From contig JAIRLL010000374.1 of NCBI GenBank assembly GCA_031259505.1, positions 1-5,526 of the forward strand: DNA of 5,526 bases, in the 5' to 3' direction. The notes beneath the pieces are model-generated. The model was not told the DNA's origin. It did no database searches and saw nothing but the letters and a program-made list of their open reading frames with translations. Shown here one piece after another: positions 1 to 5,526 of this stretch. Positions within the stretch are counted from its first letter, which is position 1; each line of letters starts with the position of its first letter. A program made the position numbers and the translations under genes. Source of the stretch: Tannerella sp. (lineage in GTDB: Bacteria; Bacteroidota; Bacteroidia; Bacteroidales; Tannerellaceae).

Positions 1-2432
1 TATCCGAAAGTCATTTGAGTCAGGTCGTTAGTGCCAAACGAGAAAAATTCGGCTGCAGAAGCGATTCTGTCTGCCGTAAGCGCTGCACGCGGAATTTCAA
101 TCATCGTACCGACTTTAAAATCAATTTCGTCGCCGTGTTCCTTGAACAGTGCAGCAGCCGTGTTGCGGATAATTTTTTCCTGTTCGAGAAATTCATACAG
201 GATTCCTGTGAGCGGCACCATAATTTCGGGGATAGCGATAATGCCTTTCTTTTTCAGATTCAGCGCTGCGCCAAGTATGGCACGGGTCTGCATTTCGGTA
301 ATTTCGGGATAGGTGTTTCCGAGCCGCGCGCCACGATGTCCGAGCATGGGATTTTGTTCGTGCAAAGCTTCTACCCGCTGTTTTATTATGCTGATATCAA
401 CTCCCATGGCTTCGGCCATTTCCGCCTGACCTTTTTCGTCGTGCGGGACAAATTCGTGCAACGGCGGGTCGAGCAGGCGAACGGTTACGGGATAGCCTGC
501 CATTGCTTCAAAGATGCCTTCAAAATCAGCTTGTTGATAAGGAAGCAATTTGCTCAGCGCTTTTTTGCGGCCTTCGGTGTCTTTGGCCAGAATCATTTCG
601 CGCATGGCTTTGATTTTCTGGCCTTCGAAGAACATGTGTTCCGTGCGGCAGAGTCCGATGCCTACCGCGCCGAATTTGCGCGCTACAGCGGCGTCGCGTG
701 GCGAATCGGCATTCGTACGCACCGACATGCGAGTGTATTTGTCCGAGAGTTTCATGATTTCGGCAAAGTTGGCGTCCAGTTCGGCTTCTCTGGTGGCGAC
801 CTGTCCTTCATAAATATCGCCTGTCGAGCCATCTATCGAGATATAGTCGCCTTCTCTATAAATCCGGCTATCTACTCCCATGGTTTTGGACATGTAATCA
901 ATTCTCAACGCTCCTGCACCTGATACACAGCATTTTCCCATACCGCGCGCTACTACGGCGGCGTGTGAAGTCATACCTCCGCGAGCAGTCAGGATACCTT
1001 CGGCTGCGGCCATTCCCGCAAGGTCTTCGGGCGACGTTTCGATGCGTACCATCACAACCTTCTCTCCCTTCGAAGCCCACAGCGCCGCGTCGTCGGCATT
1101 GAACACAATCTTGCCCGAAGCGGCGCCGGGCGATGCGGCCAATCCTTTGGCAATCACTGTGGCTTTCTTCAATGCCCCTTTGTCGAACACGGGATGAAGC
1201 AATTCGTCCAGTTTGTTGGGGTCGATGCGTAACAGGGCTGTTTTTTCGTCAATCATGCCCTGTCGGAGCATATCCATCGCAATCTTCACCATGGCAGCTC
1301 CCGTACGTTTTCCGCTACGTGTCTGGAGAAACCACAGTTTGCCTTCCTGTACGGTGAATTCCATATCCTGCATATCCCTGTAATGATTTTCGAGTTTGGT
1401 CTGCAGTTTGTCGAGTTCTCTGTAGATATCGGGCATGGCTTCTTCCATCGAAGGGTATTTTTCAAGGCGTTCCTCTTCGGATATGCCGGCAAGCACAGCC
1501 CAGCGTTGCGAGCCTGTTTTGGTGATTTGTTGTGGTGTGCGTATGCCTGCGACGACGTCTTCACCCTGTGCGTTTATCAGGTATTCGCCGATGAACAAAT
1601 CTTCGCCCGTAGCGGCGTCGCGCGAGAAGCAGACGCCTGTTGCAGAAGTGTTTCCCATATTGCCAAATACCATTGCCTGGACGTTTACAGCCGTTCCCCA
1701 TTCGGCGGGGATGCCTTCCATTTTGCGGTAAAGGATGGCGCGGTCGTTCATCCACGAATCGAACACGGCGCAGATGGCTCCCCACAGTTGCTCGTAAGCC
1801 GAGTCGGGAAAGTCTTTGCCGGTTTGTTTCTTGACGGCGGCTTTGAATTTGGCGACCAGTTGCTTCAAGTCATCGACTGTCAGTTCCGTATCCAAATGGA
1901 CGCCTCCGGCGGCCTTCACTTCTTCGATGATTTCTTCAAACGGGTCAATGTCATTTTTGTTCACAGGTTTCATTCCCAAAACCACATCGCCATACATCTG
2001 TACAAAACGGCGATATGAATCCCATGCGAACCGCGGATTTCCCGTTTTGGCAGACAATCCTTCTACTACGGCATCGTTAAGTCCCAGATTCAGAATTGTG
2101 TCCATCATTCCGGGCATGGACGCGCGCGCACCCGAACGTACCGACACCAGCAACGGATTCTTTACATCGCCTAATTTCGAGTTCATCAGCGTTTCCACCT
2201 CTTTGACGGCAGCCTCTACACCGGGTTTAAGAAGTTCGACCACTTTGTCTTTACCTAAACGGTAATAGTCGTTACACGTATCCGTCGTGATAGTAAAACC
2301 CGGCGGTACAGGTACTCCGATCAAATTCATTTCTGCAAGGTTGGCTCCTTTGCCTCCCAACAGGTCCCTCATGTCTGCTTTACCTTCGGCTTTTCCATTC
2401 CCGAACGTATAAATTCTCTTTGAATTTTCCAT
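1..2432 (-). CDS. ppdK: Pyruvate, phosphate dikinase (PPDK), 3' end cut by window edge
   Basis: PPDK interconverts pyruvate + ATP + Pi and PEP + AMP + PPi in the cytoplasm, linking glycolysis and gluconeogenesis. The frame runs from ATG at 2432-2430 to the left edge: 810 codons, no stop, of an expected ~900. The N-terminal ATP-binding domain shows GGKGANLAEM (26-35), VPPGFTI (42-48), SVRSGA with R99, and D356/E358/Q370 before FLQTR. The swivelling domain has GGMTSH with phospho-acceptor H490 (codon 965-963). The C-terminal TIM barrel has GLCRTEHMF (R596), VRLLDPP (R652) and SFGTNDLTQ (N802). These match Clostridium symbiosum catalytic residues, numbered from memory, with an offset of about 35. 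The catalytic cysteine, expected ~60 residues further on, lies outside the window. A ~28-residue insert (about 304-332) follows RTPQQIT. The gene is divergent from the rRNA methyltransferase gene. PEP synthase is unlikely given the PPDK-type motifs and order. Confidence 0.97.
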   Translation of the reverse strand, partial: MENSKRIYTFGNGKAEGKADMRDLLGGKGANLAEMNLIGVPVPPGFTITTDTCNDYYRLGKDKVVELLKPGVEAAVKEVETLMNSKLGDVKNPLLVSVRSGARASMPGMMDTILNLGLNDAVVEGLSAKTGNPRFAWDSYRRFVQMYGDVVLGMKPVNKNDIDPFEEIIEEVKAAGGVHLDTELTVDDLKQLVAKFKAAVKKQTGKDFPDSAYEQLWGAICAVFDSWMNDRAILYRKMEGIPAEWGTAVNVQAMVFGNMGNTSATGVCFSRDAATGEDLFIGEYLINAQGEDVVAGIRTPQQITKTGSQRWAVLAGISEEERLEKYPSMEEAMPDIYRELDKLQTKLENHYRDMQDMEFTVQEGKLWFLQTRSGKRTGAAMVKIAMDMLRQGMIDEKTALLRIDPNKLDELLHPVFDKGALKKATVIAKGLAASPGAASGKIVFNADDAALWASKGEKVVMVRIETSPEDLAGMAAAEGILTARGGMTSHAAVVARGMGKCCVSGAGALRIDYMSKTMGVDSRIYREGDYISIDGSTGDIYEGQVATREAELDANFAEIMKLSDKYTRMSVRTNADSPRDAAVARKFGAVGIGLCRTEHMFFEGQKIKAMREMILAKDTEGRKKALSKLLPYQQADFEGIFEAMAGYPVTVRLLDPPLHEFVPHDEKGQAEMAEAMGVDISIIKQRVEALHEQNPMLGHRGARLGNTYPEITEMQTRAILGAALNLKKKGIIAIPEIMVPLTGILYEFLEQEKIIRNTAAALFKEHGDEIDFKVGTMIEIPRAALTADRIASAAEFFSFGTNDLTQMTFG

Positions 2433-2462
2433 ATTATTCTTGTTTTTGCTATCTTTAGTTTG

Positions 2463-2490
2463 CAAATATCATTCATTTTAGTGAATCAAA
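2463..2490 (-). promoter_or_regulatory. Possible ppdK promoter (Bacteroidota type)
   Basis: Read on the minus strand, TTTG at 2490-2487 is followed 16 bases later by GATATTTG at 2470-2463. The second element matches 6 of the 8 positions of the Bacteroidota -7 box TAnnTTTG, missing only the leading TA. The spacer is shorter than the usual ~19-21 bases. Transcription would begin near 2456, giving a leader of about 25 bases before the ppdK ATG. The fit is imperfect, so this is tentative. Confidence 0.3.
2471..2486. repeat. Small inverted repeat ATTCA-N6-TGAAT
   Basis: Five-base perfect arms at 2471-2475 and 2482-2486 flank six bases. The repeat exactly fills the gap between the two elements of the proposed ppdK promoter, so it could be an operator. 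It is short enough to arise by chance in AT-rich DNA. Confidence 0.25.
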
Positions 2491-2537
2491 AAAATTTTTA
2501 TCCTGTTTTTTAAATATGTTTTACAATTATTCGCGAG

Positions 2538-2547
2538 ATTACGTAAT
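2538..2547. promoter_or_regulatory. 10-bp perfect palindrome in divergent intergenic region, possible operator
   Basis: ATTACGTAAT at 2538-2547 is its own reverse complement. It lies 10 bases upstream of the proposed -7 box of the methyltransferase gene, where a bound dimeric regulator could affect polymerase. The flanking bases do not extend the symmetry. No regulator is encoded in the window and no second copy was noticed. Confidence 0.25.
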
Positions 2548-2557
2548 ATAAAACATA

Positions 2558-2565
2558 TATATTTG
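2558..2565 (+). promoter_or_regulatory. Likely -7 box (TAnnTTTG) for rlmD-mltF
   Basis: TATATTTG at 2558-2565 fits the Bacteroidota sigma-ABfr -7 consensus TAnnTTTG exactly. It sits 30 bases before the TTG start of the methyltransferase gene, which predicts transcription from about 2571 and a leader of about 25 bases. No good TTTG -33 element is present at the expected distance; the nearest partial match is TTCG at 2530-2533, slightly too far away. The position between divergent genes supports the call. Confidence 0.45.
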
Positions 2566-2594
2566 CGTGTCCAAACTTTTAAATTCGCATCGTA

Positions 2595-4010
2595 TTGACA
2601 GGAAAAAAAAAGTCTCTCCCTCTGTTGGAGAAAATTGAAATCACGGACGTAGCAGCTGAAGGAAAGGCTATTGCACGGGTTGACGACCTGGTTGTCTTCG
2701 TGCCCTGGACTGCACCCGGCGACATCGCAGACATTCAGCTTGTACGGAAAAGAAGTCACTTCGCCGAAGGGAAAGCCGTGTACTTCCATCGCTATTCTCC
2801 CGACAGGATTGAGCCGTTTTGCGAACATTTCGGCGTCTGCGGCGGTTGCAAATGGCAGCATCTGCCTTACGAAGTGCAGTTGCAACACAAAGAGAAACAG
2901 GTAGCTGACAGTCTGAGCCGTATCGGAAAAGTTGCCGCAAAAACATTTCTTCCGATTGTTGGCGCGCATAATACGGTGTATTACCGTAACAAACTGGAAT
3001 TTACGTTTTCAAACAAACGCTGGCTGACGGAGGAGGAAATTCCGACTTCCGGCGAACTGTTGCAGTCGGACGGCGCGGGGTTTCACATCCCGAAAATGTT
3101 CGACAAGGTGCTGGACATCCGCAAATGCTGGCTACAGGACGATATCTCTAACCGTATTCGACTGGATATTAAAGATTTCTGCCTTTCGCACGAAGGTTAT
3201 CCTTTTTTCGACCTTCGAAAGCAGGAAGGCTTCATGCGTACATTAATTATACGCACCTCTTCGAGGGGCGAAGTGATGGTGGTTGTCGTCTTTTTCGAGG
3301 AAAAGAAAATGCATCGCGAGGCATTACTGAATCACCTGAAAGAGGCTTTCCCCGAAATCACGTCGTTGATGTATGTCGTCAACAGCAAATGCAACGACAC
3401 GATTACGGACAGGGAAGTGATTCTTTTTCACGGGAAAGATCATCTTACGGAAGAAATGGAAGGATTGCAGTTCAAAATAGGCCCGAAATCGTTTTACCAG
3501 ACCAACAGTGAACAGGCCTGTCTGCTGTATAAAATCGTGCGTGATTTTGCAGGGTTGACAGGCAGGGAAACGGTCTACGACCTGTACACAGGCGCCGGGA
3601 CGATTGCCAGTTTCGTCGCGCGACAGGCCGGGAAAGTGATTGGGATAGAATATGTTCCCGAAGCCATCGAAGACGCTCGCATCAATGCGGAATGTAATCG
3701 TCTGAATAATATACATTTCTTTGCCGGCGACATGAAAGATATTCTTACGCCGTCTTTTATTGAAGCCAATGGCCATCCCGACGTTGTCATCACAGACCCG
3801 CCCCGTGCCGGCATGCATGACGACGTAATCGACACGCTCCTTGCGATTGCCCCCGAACGCATTGTTTACGTGAGTTGTAATCCTGCTTCGCAGGCACGCG
3901 ACCTGAACAGACTCGACGCGCTGTACGATGTCGAAAAAGTGCAGCCGGTAGACATGTTCCCGCATACGCACCATGTCGAGAATATCGCACTTCTCATGAA
4001 AAAAAATTAA
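2595..4010 (+). CDS. rlmD: 23S rRNA (uracil-5-)-methyltransferase, RlmD/RumA family
   Basis: This is an AdoMet-dependent RNA m5U methyltransferase of 471 residues. An N-terminal TRAM RNA-binding domain (about 10-66) is followed by C76-x5-C82-x2-C85 and C178, the four ligands of the [4Fe-4S] cluster of E. coli RumA. The catalytic domain shows SFYQTN (299-304), DLYTGAGT (329-336, AdoMet loop), DPPRAG (401-406), SCNP with nucleophile C428, and a C-terminal HHVE with general base E462. The start is TTG at 2595: an in-frame TAA lies at 2580-2582, no ATG occurs in frame before codon 168, and TTG places the N-terminus where I recall Bacteroides homologues beginning. A run of nine A (2603-2611) follows the start. 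Bacterial relatives methylate U1939, U747 or both; the exact target cannot be read from sequence. Only 12 bases separate it from the mltF-like gene, suggesting one operon. Confidence 0.93.
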   Translation: MTGKKKSLPLLEKIEITDVAAEGKAIARVDDLVVFVPWTAPGDIADIQLVRKRSHFAEGKAVYFHRYSPDRIEPFCEHFGVCGGCKWQHLPYEVQLQHKEKQVADSLSRIGKVAAKTFLPIVGAHNTVYYRNKLEFTFSNKRWLTEEEIPTSGELLQSDGAGFHIPKMFDKVLDIRKCWLQDDISNRIRLDIKDFCLSHEGYPFFDLRKQEGFMRTLIIRTSSRGEVMVVVVFFEEKKMHREALLNHLKEAFPEITSLMYVVNSKCNDTITDREVILFHGKDHLTEEMEGLQFKIGPKSFYQTNSEQACLLYKIVRDFAGLTGRETVYDLYTGAGTIASFVARQAGKVIGIEYVPEAIEDARINAECNRLNNIHFFAGDMKDILTPSFIEANGHPDVVITDPPRAGMHDDVIDTLLAIAPERIVYVSCNPASQARDLNRLDALYDVEKVQPVDMFPHTHHVENIALLMKKN

Positions 4011-4022
4011 TCCTGTCGCAGT

Positions 4023-4910
4023 ATGAGCCTGAAATGCAGAACTATTATGTTTGTTATCGCAGCCTTCTGTTTATTAACATGTTGCCGTAATAAAACACAG
4101 CAGGGCGAAGAGACGGCGGATGATTTCCCCGAACTCGTCGAACAGGGAGAAATCACGGCGGTGACGCTGAACAGTTCCATTTCGTACTTCCAGTACAAGG
4201 GGCAGCCTATGGGTTATGAATATGAGCTGATTGCCGATTTTGCGCGTGCACATGGCCTGCATCTGAACATCAAAATAGCCGAAAATGTTTCCCGCCTGAT
4301 TGAGATATTGCAAAACGGTGAGGCCGATGTGGTTGCATATCCCGTCAAAATAGATAACCTCACGAAGGAGGAAGTGATATTCTGCGGACATGAGCAGCAA
4401 TCCAGCCTGGTGATTGTACAGTATGCCGCACCTGGAGACACGTTACTTACAGACGTAACGCAACTTATTGGTAAAGAGGTTTACGTGAAGCATGGCACAC
4501 GACATCACGAACGCATGGTAAATCTGAACGGGGAGTTGGGCGGAGGGATACACATTATGGACATTGCAAAGGATACCGTCACGACCGAAGACCTCATCGA
4601 GATGGTTTCGCGCAGGGAGATTCCCTATACGGTTTGCGAAGACAACATCGCCCGCCTGAACCGCACGTATTATCGAAATATCAACATCAGTCTGGAAATC
4701 AGCTTTAAACAGCGCTATTCATGGATTGTTCGCAAAAATACTCCGCGGCTTGCCGAAGCCATCAACGAATGGGCTTCCGATAATACGGGCGAAAAGACCT
4801 ACAAGGCGGCGCTGAAGCGCTATTTCGAACTGTCGAAATATTCCATCGACCTCAAACCTCAGATTATCAACGGACAAATTTCTCCGTACGACAATCTGTT
4901 CAGGAAATAA
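4023..4910 (+). CDS. Solute-binding (SBP_bac_3) lipoprotein, N-terminal part of split MltF
   Basis: As sequenced, this 295-residue product is a complete periplasmic binding domain. The N-terminus has basic residues, a hydrophobic stretch (8-19) and a lipobox-like LLTCC ending at C20/C21, so it is probably lipidated; the residue before the cysteine is not the usual G/A/S. GYEYELIADFA (64-74) and the ADVVAYP segment (101-107) are typical of amino-acid-type binding proteins. In E. coli MltF the equivalent domain is regulatory and binds muropeptides. The product ends at ISPYDNLFRK, immediately before the first helix of the transglycosylase domain, so it should fold but lack catalysis. ATG at 4023 is chosen because it includes the whole signal peptide; ATG at 4047 would shorten it. 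There is no strong ribosome-binding site, as is usual in Bacteroidota. Confidence 0.75.
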   Translation: MSLKCRTIMFVIAAFCLLTCCRNKTQQGEETADDFPELVEQGEITAVTLNSSISYFQYKGQPMGYEYELIADFARAHGLHLNIKIAENVSRLIEILQNGEADVVAYPVKIDNLTKEEVIFCGHEQQSSLVIVQYAAPGDTLLTDVTQLIGKEVYVKHGTRHHERMVNLNGELGGGIHIMDIAKDTVTTEDLIEMVSRREIPYTVCEDNIARLNRTYYRNINISLEISFKQRYSWIVRKNTPRLAEAINEWASDNTGEKTYKAALKRYFELSKYSIDLKPQIINGQISPYDNLFRK

Positions 4911-4985
4911 GCGTCCCGCCTGGGTTGGGACTGGCAACTGCTGGCGTCCATTTCCTGGCAGGAATCGCATTTCGAGCCGTCTATC

Positions 4986-5450
4986 GTGGCATGGAGCAGT
5001 GCCCGGGGATTGATGGGCATCATGCCCGAAACGGCTATTCATCTGGGATTTGACCTGTCGGAAATGGACGAACCCGAGAAAAACATACAGGCGGGCGTCG
5101 AATGTCTGAGGCGTTTCGGACGCCAGTTTGTCAATATCCCCGACAGCCTCGAACGGATAAAACTCACGCTGGCGTCCTACAATGCAGGAATAGGACATGT
5201 ACAGGATGCGCAGCGGCTGGCAGAAAAATACGGGAAAGACCCCGCCGTCTGGAATGGCAGCGTCAATGAATTTATCCGCCTCAAGTCCGAACCGAAATAT
5301 TATACCGATTCCGTATGCAGATATGGCTACCTGCGTGGAACGGAGACATACAACTATGTGAACGAGGTGCTTGAACGATATGCATACTACAGGCGGGAGA
5401 CGGCGCCGGCAATCGCAGGGAAAGAGGCGGATTCTGTTTCGCACAGATAG
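4986..5450 (+). CDS. Transglycosylase SLT domain fragment, C-terminal part of split MltF
   Basis: This is the longest separately startable piece after the TAA, beginning with GTG at 4986, in the same frame as the upstream gene and ending at TAG 5448-5450. It carries ARGLMGIMP, the SYNAG motif (64-68 of this piece), KYYTDSV and GYLRGTETYNYV, all SLT/MltF features. The in-frame codons 4911-4985, which belong to the domain and include catalytic glutamate codon 4962-4964, come before this start. The only earlier non-standard start candidates in frame are CTG (4920, 4938, 4941) and ATT (4950). Translated alone from GTG it would have no catalytic residue and no signal peptide, so it is probably a remnant and not an independent gene. 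Confidence 0.5.
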   Translation: MAWSSARGLMGIMPETAIHLGFDLSEMDEPEKNIQAGVECLRRFGRQFVNIPDSLERIKLTLASYNAGIGHVQDAQRLAEKYGKDPAVWNGSVNEFIRLKSEPKYYTDSVCRYGYLRGTETYNYVNEVLERYAYYRRETAPAIAGKEADSVSHR

Positions 5451-5467
5451 AATTCCATTGATATGAT

Positions 5468-5526
5468 TTATAACCGGAAGAGAATCAGAGCGAGAGAGAC
5501 AACTCCCGCTAAAGAGCCGTGAATAT
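5468..5526 (-). CDS. Possible 3' end of a convergent membrane protein gene, partial
   Basis: On the minus strand from the right edge, codons 5524-5471 read IHGSLAGVVSLALILFRL and end at TAA (5470-5468). The last ~15 residues are hydrophobic and end with a positive charge, as a C-terminal membrane segment would. The stop lies 17 bases past the mltF stop, a normal spacing for convergent genes. Only 18 codons are visible, so the family cannot be recognised and chance is not excluded. No terminator hairpin was seen between the two stops. Confidence 0.35.
   Translation of the reverse strand, partial: IHGSLAGVVSLALILFRL

Larger units (their letters stand above)
4023..5450 (+). pseudogene. mltF: mltF-like lytic transglycosylase gene interrupted by one in-frame stop
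   Basis: Read through the TAA at 4908-4910, this frame gives 475 codons with the MltF architecture: lipoprotein signal, SBP_bac_3 domain, then an SLT (family 1 transglycosylase) domain. MltF cleaves the MurNAc-GlcNAc bond of peptidoglycan, forming 1,6-anhydro ends, from the outer membrane. Sequence around the stop reads NLFRK-stop-ASRLGWDWQLL. E. coli MltF, from memory, has LFEKYAEEIDWRLL there, so the stop stands for a tyrosine (TAT/TAC to TAA) with no indel. Catalytic E314 lies in QESHF (codon 4962-4964), after the stop; SYNAG (385-389) and GYLRG also follow. All downstream motifs are intact, so the lesion is recent, a sequence error, or tolerated. The two open segments are listed separately. 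Confidence 0.8.

Noticed and set aside
15..923. 302-codon open frame on the plus strand
   Set aside because: It lies antisense to ppdK, whose motifs are unmistakable across the same bases, and its translation has no recognisable domain.
1383..2018. 211-codon plus-strand frame, Phe/Val/His-rich
   Set aside because: Antisense shadow of the PPDK ATP-binding domain; the composition is what is expected from the reverse of acidic, Lys-rich coding sequence.
2478..2969. 163-codon minus-strand frame overlapping the intergenic region and rlmD start
   Set aside because: It overlaps the TRAM and Fe-S cysteine codons in antisense and its AT-rich tail looks like non-coding DNA.
3324..3974. 216-codon minus-strand frame inside rlmD
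   Set aside because: Antisense to the catalytic domain with conserved AdoMet and SCNP motifs; no promoter or homology seen.
4046..4053. TATGTTTG, a perfect match to the -7 consensus
   Set aside because: It lies inside the mltF signal peptide coding region, downstream of the start codon, and no TTTG lies at the -33 distance; transcription from it would miss the start.
4908..4910. Reassignment of TAA to an amino acid
   Set aside because: The methyltransferase gene ends with TAA at 4008-4010 at its natural length, so TAA works as a stop in this genome.
4719..5444. 241-codon minus-strand frame across the mltF stop
   Set aside because: Although it is open across the lesion, it is antisense to conserved SLT sequence and shows no domain of its own.
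5463..5522. 19-codon plus-strand ORF starting at ATG 5463
   Set aside because: Very short, no recognisable features, and the opposite strand has a more plausible membrane protein tail.

Overview
The window looks like chromosomal DNA from a member of the Bacteroidota, most likely Bacteroidales. The evidence is a PPDK that carries an insert I remember from Bacteroides-type enzymes, a TAnnTTTG promoter element, no clear Shine-Dalgarno sequences, and a lipoprotein MltF-type gene. I cannot name the genus. I recognise housekeeping genes here and see no mobile element, CRISPR array, rRNA or tRNA, and no sign of a new multi-gene system.

Layout. Bases 1-2432 (minus strand) hold most of ppdK, pyruvate phosphate dikinase, open without a stop for 810 codons and cut by the left edge before its C-terminal catalytic cysteine. 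A 162-base AT-rich divergent intergenic region (2433-2594) follows. On the plus strand, 2595-4010 encodes an RlmD/RumA-type 23S rRNA m5U methyltransferase with a TTG start. Twelve bases later comes an mltF-like gene (4023-5450), a lipoprotein with a solute-binding domain followed by a lytic transglycosylase domain. A single in-frame TAA at 4908-4910 interrupts it. The last bases (5468-5526, minus) may be the hydrophobic C-terminal end of a convergent membrane protein gene.

The genes are functionally unrelated: central carbon metabolism (PPDK), rRNA modification (RlmD) and peptidoglycan turnover (MltF). The last two are probably co-transcribed. The most notable feature is the mltF nonsense codon. 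It replaces a tyrosine that I recall as conserved in MltF, falls at the boundary between the two domains, and leaves everything downstream intact and in frame. This suggests a very recent mutation, a sequence error, or a split or read-through gene, not an old decayed pseudogene.
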